Positions 5,068-9,148 of a stretch of DNA of 9,148 nucleotides are shown here, one piece after another (position 1 is the first letter of the stretch; every line of letters starts with the position of its first letter). The stretch lies in the NCBI GenBank assembly GCA_020028595.1, contig JAIBHQ010000106.1, forward strand, positions 1 through 9,148. Direction: 5' to 3'. The stretch comes from Nitrospirota bacterium (GTDB lineage: Bacteria; Nitrospirota; Nitrospiria; Nitrospirales; Nitrospiraceae). The position numbers and the translations under genes were made by a program. Under the pieces are notes generated by a model. It worked only from the letters and a program-made list of their open reading frames with translations, was not told the DNA's origin and searched no databases.

Positions 5068-7888
5068 GTTCCATGCGCTCCCTGGCGAAGAGATCATCGG
5101 GCTGCCGGATGGGTACATTCACAAAAAAGGTCGTGCCACGGCTGGGATGGCTTTCCACTTCGATATATCCGTGATGTTCCTGCACAATTTGATGGACGAT
5201 CGTCAGGCCGAGTCCGGTGCCTTCACGCTCTTCGCTATGGTGTTTCGTCGTGTAAAAAGGATCGAAGATATGGTCCAGATCGGCCGGAGCAATGCCGGGT
5301 CCGGTGTCGCTCACTTCGATTTGGACCCACAGATCTCCTCCTGGCTTGCTCAACTGCCGTGTCCGCACGGCCAGACGCCCGCCGCGGTCGCCCATGGCTT
5401 CCATGGCGTTGATCAACAGGTTGAGCAGGACCTGTTTGATTTGCTGGCGGTCGAGCATGACAGTCGGCAGGGTGTGGGCGAAGTCCTTTTCGACGGTGAT
5501 ATTTTTGCTCTCCGCCTTCACTTCCACAAAGTAGAGGCACGACGAGACAACGTCGTTCAGGTTCTCCACGGAGAATTTCGGTTCCATATACCGGGCGTAA
5601 TCAAGAATTTCCTGGATCAAGCGCTCGATGCGGAGCACGTCCTCGTGGACAATCTGGCTGAAGTGCCCGATGAACTCGTCGTCCTGCTTGCGTTCCGGCG
5701 CCAACTGGACGAACGTCTTGATGGACGTGAGCGGGTTGCGAATCTCGTGCGCGAATCCACCGGCAATTGTTTCCAGGGATCGCAGCCGATCCGTTCGGCG
5801 CATCAACAGCCGCGATCGGCGGAGGTCTTCGTACAGTATGGCATTGTCCAGCGCGACCGCCGCATTCTGCGCCAGTGTGGTCAGCAGGGACAGGTCGGCT
5901 TCGGAATACATGCTGCGGCTGGCGCGCTTTCCAAAATTGAAGAACCCGATGAGGCGGTCTTTATTGACCAGCGGAATGCACAGCTCGGCCTGCAGGAGTT
6001 GCAGGGAATCCATGACGGCCTGTTCGGCGGGATTGTCCCGGTCCTGCCGCAGTTCTTCCAGGACGGCAATCGATCGCGTGCGGGCCAGGTGCTGGGGGAG
6101 GCGGGCGCTGGCCGAGAACGTGACAGTCTTCATCTCGTCGAAATCCAGCCCATGTGCGGCAGCCAGATAGTACTGTCCTTTTTCCTTGTCGAGCAGAAAG
6201 ACGGAAATTTTCTCGATGCCGAGCACGCGCGTCAACGTGTCCATGATGGTGCTGTTCAATGCGCTCAAGTCTAAAATAGTCACCATCGCCTTGCTGAATT
6301 CGATCAGCGTTTCATAGGCGTCGTGACGTTCCTTGAACATCAGTCGCGCGATCGCCTTTTCAACCCGCTTTTGGATGCCGGCCAGGGCTCCGGCAAAGAT
6401 CAGAAAAGTCGCCAAAAGAATGCCGGCGAGCAGGTACTGGGTGGATCCAGTAAAGAGCCTGATCAAGAACAGGACGGCCACATAGACTGGAATCAGGCCG
6501 AGCGTCTGTACATAGAGGAGTGCGCGCGGCGTCGGCGGCATTAGCGCGCTCTCCATCGACTGATATTTGATGGTCGTACGCGTCACGATCAGGACACAGA
6601 TGCTGGCCAGCACATAGCCGACCGGGTAGAACTCGTGCCCGTAGGCTTGGGCGAAGTCGAGCGACGAGATGTACCCGATGGTGAAGGCCCAGAAGAGCGT
6701 CCGCAAGCGAGCGGTATCCGGCGCGTTGACGTGCTGGGCTGCCAGGTGCTCTTGATAGATCCGGAAGAGTGACAACCCGCCGGCCAGGCCGAAATACATC
6801 AGGAAAAGCGGGTGCAGGAGGCCGGCCTTCGGATAGTGTCCCCAGAAGTACGCGTAGTCGCCGTTCAAGAGATAGGGAGTCGGGATGAGCAGGAGAAACG
6901 CCGTGCTGATGAAGTAGTTGCTGACAATGAGCTTGTTGGGCATCCGGTGCTGCAGGACGCTGCTGGAAAAGTGGTAGAAGGCAGCTGGGATGTACACGAC
7001 CCCCACGTAGACGCACCGGCCCCAAAAACTCGCTTCGGCTTCATCGGCTGAGGAATAGACCATGAAGAAGCTGAAGAGCCAGATGCTGATCGCGCCGCAG
7101 AGCAGGCTGAATGTGATGTTGACGAGGGCCTGGGGCTGTTTCATCAACACCCAGAGGCCGCATGCGATGATGACGGTGCCGGCCAGCAGGGGCGGCACGG
7201 AGTACAGTGTCGCGCGTTCGCTGGCAGCCACAGCCAGATAGGTCGGGATGAAAATAGCGGCGAGCAGGAACCCGTACGCGACACCCTTGTGAATGACGAC
7301 GGTGATGTCCATCAGGCGGTAGCGTACGATGGCATAGCTGGTGGCGGCCACGTAGAGTGGGACGGCATAGGTGCCTTGATTGCGGCGGACGCCGGTCGAT
7401 GCTCGGTAGGCACGGTAGAGCAGGACGTGCCCGTACAGGATGCTCCCACTAAAGAATGCAACCCCGTACTCATACAGCGGGCCTGGAATGAGTAGATTCG
7501 TCAGGAAAAACTTTGGCGCCACATCGGCGATGATAGAGGTGGTGAACGCCAGTCCACCCATGACGACGCTGATGGTGTAGGCAGTGAGCAGCAACCACGC
7601 ACGGTTCCTGACTTCCAGTAGGGCGTGAATGAAGTGGATGAACAGCGCGGGGATGAGGAATGATCCACCGGCTGTCATGAGCCTGGCGGCGAGTAGCGAT
7701 GCGGCGCTGTCTTCAGTCACATGGTGAAAGATCTGAAGCCCGCTCCACCATGCGATGCTTGCGCAGTAGAAGAAAAAGACTGCCGTAATGCGGGTCCGAC
7801 TTTGAGCGTAGACGAAGGTGCCGAGCAGAAGTGTAGCAACAGATGTGAACGTGAGCGCGACAACCAGATGAAGAAGGAGAATATCCAT
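5039..7888 (-). CDS. Membrane sensor histidine kinase with duplicated 7TM-type sensory region and GAF domain
   Basis: The 949-residue protein probably autophosphorylates on a histidine and passes phosphate to the regulator that follows. Residues 1-510 contain about sixteen hydrophobic segments. They fall into two similar modules: copy 1 (about 1-215, ending in the hallmark YAIVRYRLMDI) and copy 2 (about 245-445), followed by two more spans (456-477, 484-505). A GAF domain (about 530-685) and a linker helix lead to the kinase core: H-box FAHEIRNP with H714, N-box LLNLLINAMEAM, G1 box SDTGPGI (860-866), F-box IFDPFYTTK (874-882) and G2 box GTGLGL (890-895). All core motifs are intact. Most 7TM kinases carry one module. 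Copy 1 seems to lack about 21 residues (one span and loop) after residue 175. The ATG at 7888 has no clear ribosome site. The signal is unknown; a PrsK-like role in PEP-CTERM/exopolysaccharide systems is possible but not shown. Confidence 0.9.
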   Translation of the reverse strand: MDILLLHLVVALTFTSVATLLLGTFVYAQSRTRITAVFFFYCASIAWWSGLQIFHHVTEDSAASLLAARLMTAGGSFLIPALFIHFIHALLEVRNRAWLLLTAYTISVVMGGLAFTTSIIADVAPKFFLTNLLIPGPLYEYGVAFFSGSILYGHVLLYRAYRASTGVRRNQGTYAVPLYVAATSYAIVRYRLMDITVVIHKGVAYGFLLAAIFIPTYLAVAASERATLYSVPPLLAGTVIIACGLWVLMKQPQALVNITFSLLCGAISIWLFSFFMVYSSADEAEASFWGRCVYVGVVYIPAAFYHFSSSVLQHRMPNKLIVSNYFISTAFLLLIPTPYLLNGDYAYFWGHYPKAGLLHPLFLMYFGLAGGLSLFRIYQEHLAAQHVNAPDTARLRTLFWAFTIGYISSLDFAQAYGHEFYPVGYVLASICVLIVTRTTIKYQSMESALMPPTPRALLYVQTLGLIPVYVAVLFLIRLFTGSTQYLLAGILLATFLIFAGALAGIQKRVEKAIARLMFKERHDAYETLIEFSKAMVTILDLSALNSTIMDTLTRVLGIEKISVFLLDKEKGQYYLAAAHGLDFDEMKTVTFSASARLPQHLARTRSIAVLEELRQDRDNPAEQAVMDSLQLLQAELCIPLVNKDRLIGFFNFGKRASRSMYSEADLSLLTTLAQNAAVALDNAILYEDLRRSRLLMRRTDRLRSLETIAGGFAHEIRNPLTSIKTFVQLAPERKQDDEFIGHFSQIVHEDVLRIERLIQEILDYARYMEPKFSVENLNDVVSSCLYFVEVKAESKNITVEKDFAHTLPTVMLDRQQIKQVLLNLLINAMEAMGDRGGRLAVRTRQLSKPGGDLWVQIEVSDTGPGIAPADLDHIFDPFYTTKHHSEEREGTGLGLTIVHQIVQEHHGYIEVESHPSRGTTFFVNVPIRQPDDLFARERMEHEKTDPVGR
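5078..5083 (-). promoter_or_regulatory. Ribosome binding site of the sigma-54 regulator inside the kinase gene
   Basis: On the - strand AGGGAG precedes the ATG at 5067 by ten bases and lies within the last codons of the histidine kinase. It supports the start at 5067 over the in-frame ATGs upstream. Confidence 0.5.
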
Positions 7889-7972
7889 CGTTGTTCAGGG
7901 CTTCACGCCCAGCCGATTGAAGCTATGCCACGGCATCTGGAGGGTACGCCGATGCAACTGATTTCAGGACGG
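7889..7972 (-). other. Gap between the KAS III gene and the histidine kinase
   Basis: The 84 bases hold no gene. An inverted repeat GCTTCA (7900-7905) / TGAAGC (7918-7923) with a 12-base loop, and a shorter GGGC/GCCC stem (7898-7910), lie just before the kinase start. Neither has a T-run. I looked for a sigma-54 -24/-12 promoter: a TGGCAT is present on the - strand, but no GC doublet lies at the right distance. The kinase may therefore be read through from the upstream gene. Confidence 0.4.
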
Positions 7973-9148
7973 TCAGACGATCAGCCCGATGACGCCGGCA
8001 CCGAATCCCCCAGAGCCTCCCACCAGCAGGACTTTATCTCCCGATTTCAGCCGTCCTTCCTTTAGGGCCTGGCAAAACGCGACGGGCATGCTTGCGGCTC
8101 CCACATTTCCATGGTTCGGGAAAGACCAGAAGACTTTCTCCCGAGGAGCGCGGAGCTCCTTGAAGAAGAGATCCTCGATAATGGGAATACTGACTTGATG
8201 CGGTATGATGAGATCGATGTCATCGTAGTTCCACTTGAGCATTTCCATGACGGTGCGCACCCCTGTCGGGACGTGGCGCATCGCGGCCTGCTGGATTCCA
8301 GCGGCATTGCTTTTGAACCGTCTTTTCTCGGCGTCGATCAGAGGCACGACGGCGATGCGCCAGTAGGAACTATCCGACAGAAACCAGCGAGCGTGAATAC
8401 CCTGCTGCTCGTTGGGCTTCACGCGCTGCATGACCACTGCGCCACCTCCGTCGCCGAGGGTATAGCTCATGGCGCTCATATGGAGATCTTTCCTGGACTT
8501 CGGATCCCACGTGACAAACTGGGAAATGACTTCTCCGACGACAACAAGTCCAACCTCGCAGCGTCCTGAGGCAATGAAGGAGTCAAGCACGTCCATGCCC
8601 GAAATGAATCCGTTGCAGGCATTGGCGAGATCGAAGACGTAAGCATTGTGTGCCCCGAGCTTTTGCTGGATGATGCAGGCTGTGGCCGGCTCTTCGACGT
8701 CCCGCGACACGCCGCAGGAAATGATGATTTCGATATCCTTGGGGTCGATGCCGGCGTTTTTCAATGCCATCTTGCTGGCTTCGACCGCCAGATCCGATGG
8801 ATAGCATCGCGAACTTGCGTATTGGCGCGTTTGAATGCCAGACAATTCTCCGACCACGTCTCCAAATCGTGTTGGTTTTCCTTTCAGCCGAAGGATGTCA
8901 TTGACGTCCTGATTAGTGACAGTGTGAGGAGGTAGGTACGAACCCCATCCGACTATCTTGGATGCATGGAGGCATGAGTGCCTGGTGGAGGGAATCCGCT
9001 CCTCGATGGATTGAGGCACTCGTGCATACCACTCCGCAACCTCGACAGCCATTGTGTCTTCCGCAATCCATATGGCGAGGAACGATTGTGCGAGACTCGT
9101 AGAGTCCTCCTGTAGCGCCTGGAGAGTTGACTGCAGAATTTGCCTTTC
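7973..9148 (-). CDS. 3-oxoacyl-ACP synthase III family protein (FabH-like), 5' end probably beyond the window
   Basis: KAS III enzymes condense an acyl-CoA or acyl-ACP starter with a malonyl or similar extender through a Cys-His-Asn triad. Counting from the ATG at 9052 (359 residues), the domain starts at about K32 (KIVGWGSYLPP). It shows Cys146 in DLANACNGF, the GDGGGAVVM segment (200-208), His285 in IPHQVS, Asn316 in NHGNVGAAS, and the glycine-rich end GGSGGFGAG. The core of about 328 residues is full length. The frame stays open without a stop from 9052 to the window edge, adding 32 codons, and the 9052 ATG has only a weak ribosome site. The protein thus has at least 30 and perhaps over 60 residues before the usual FabH start. 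It could be a housekeeping FabH, but the sequence is divergent, so a specialised KAS III (lipid, polyketide or signal synthesis) is as likely. No other fatty-acid gene is visible nearby. Confidence 0.88.
   Translation of the reverse strand, partial: ERQILQSTLQALQEDSTSLAQSFLAIWIAEDTMAVEVAEWYARVPQSIEERIPSTRHSCLHASKIVGWGSYLPPHTVTNQDVNDILRLKGKPTRFGDVVGELSGIQTRQYASSRCYPSDLAVEASKMALKNAGIDPKDIEIIISCGVSRDVEEPATACIIQQKLGAHNAYVFDLANACNGFISGMDVLDSFIASGRCEVGLVVVGEVISQFVTWDPKSRKDLHMSAMSYTLGDGGGAVVMQRVKPNEQQGIHARWFLSDSSYWRIAVVPLIDAEKRRFKSNAAGIQQAAMRHVPTGVRTVMEMLKWNYDDIDLIIPHQVSIPIIEDLFFKELRAPREKVFWSFPNHGNVGAASMPVAFCQALKEGRLKSGDKVLLVGGSGGFGAGVIGLIV

Noticed and set aside
4411..5412. A 333-codon open frame on the + strand
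   Set aside because: It runs antisense across the broken regulator and the kinase end, shows no recognisable domain and has no ribosome binding site.
5012..6274. A 420-codon open frame on the + strand
   Set aside because: It is antisense to the kinase gene, whose H-box, N-box and G-boxes are unmistakable in the opposite frame. The + translation resembles no family; long antisense frames are expected at this GC content.
7889..7972. Sigma-54 promoter before the kinase
   Set aside because: TGGCAT is present on the - strand, but the expected GC doublet about ten bases further on is missing.
1..9148. CRISPR arrays, tRNA or rRNA genes, insertion sequences
   Set aside because: No regularly spaced direct repeats, cloverleaf-like sequence, transposase-like protein or terminal inverted repeats were recognised.

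Overview
The window reads as one stretch of a GC-rich bacterial chromosome, with two converging gene blocks and no mobile element, CRISPR array or tRNA that I can see. The gene set fits a Nitrospira-like (Nitrospirota) or deltaproteobacterial-type genome: a multi-membrane-span GAF histidine kinase, an NtrC-type sigma-54 activator and a receiver/HD-GYP protein in one operon, beside a divergent KAS III enzyme. That taxonomic guess rests on gene style only; no marker gene is present.

Left part, + strand: positions 1-523 hold no gene I can support, but contain four hairpin-forming inverted repeats in a row (100-250) and a good sigma-70 promoter (441-470). The promoter feeds a thioredoxin (GTG start at 524) and, 25 bases later, an intact recN DNA-repair gene that ends at 2579.

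Right part, - strand, read from right to left: a KAS III (FabH-like) enzyme whose reading frame stays open to the window edge; an 84-base gap; a 949-residue membrane histidine kinase with two tandem copies of a 7TM-type sensory region, a GAF domain and a kinase core; an NtrC-type response regulator whose start overlaps the kinase end; and a receiver plus HD-GYP-like protein. The last gene meets recN tail to tail, and the two stop codons share one CTAG.

The kinase, sigma-54 regulator and HD-GYP genes look like one signalling operon: membrane input, phosphotransfer to a sigma-54 activator, and a second phosphorylatable output resembling a cyclic-di-GMP phosphodiesterase. The main surprise is that this system looks damaged. 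The sigma-54 regulator has lost the segment carrying its Walker A ATP-binding loop and is frameshifted there. The first sensory copy of the kinase lacks about 21 residues relative to the second copy. The HD-GYP domain has substitutions in several hallmark positions. Either the system is decaying or specialised, or the assembly has dropped short segments; sequence alone cannot decide.
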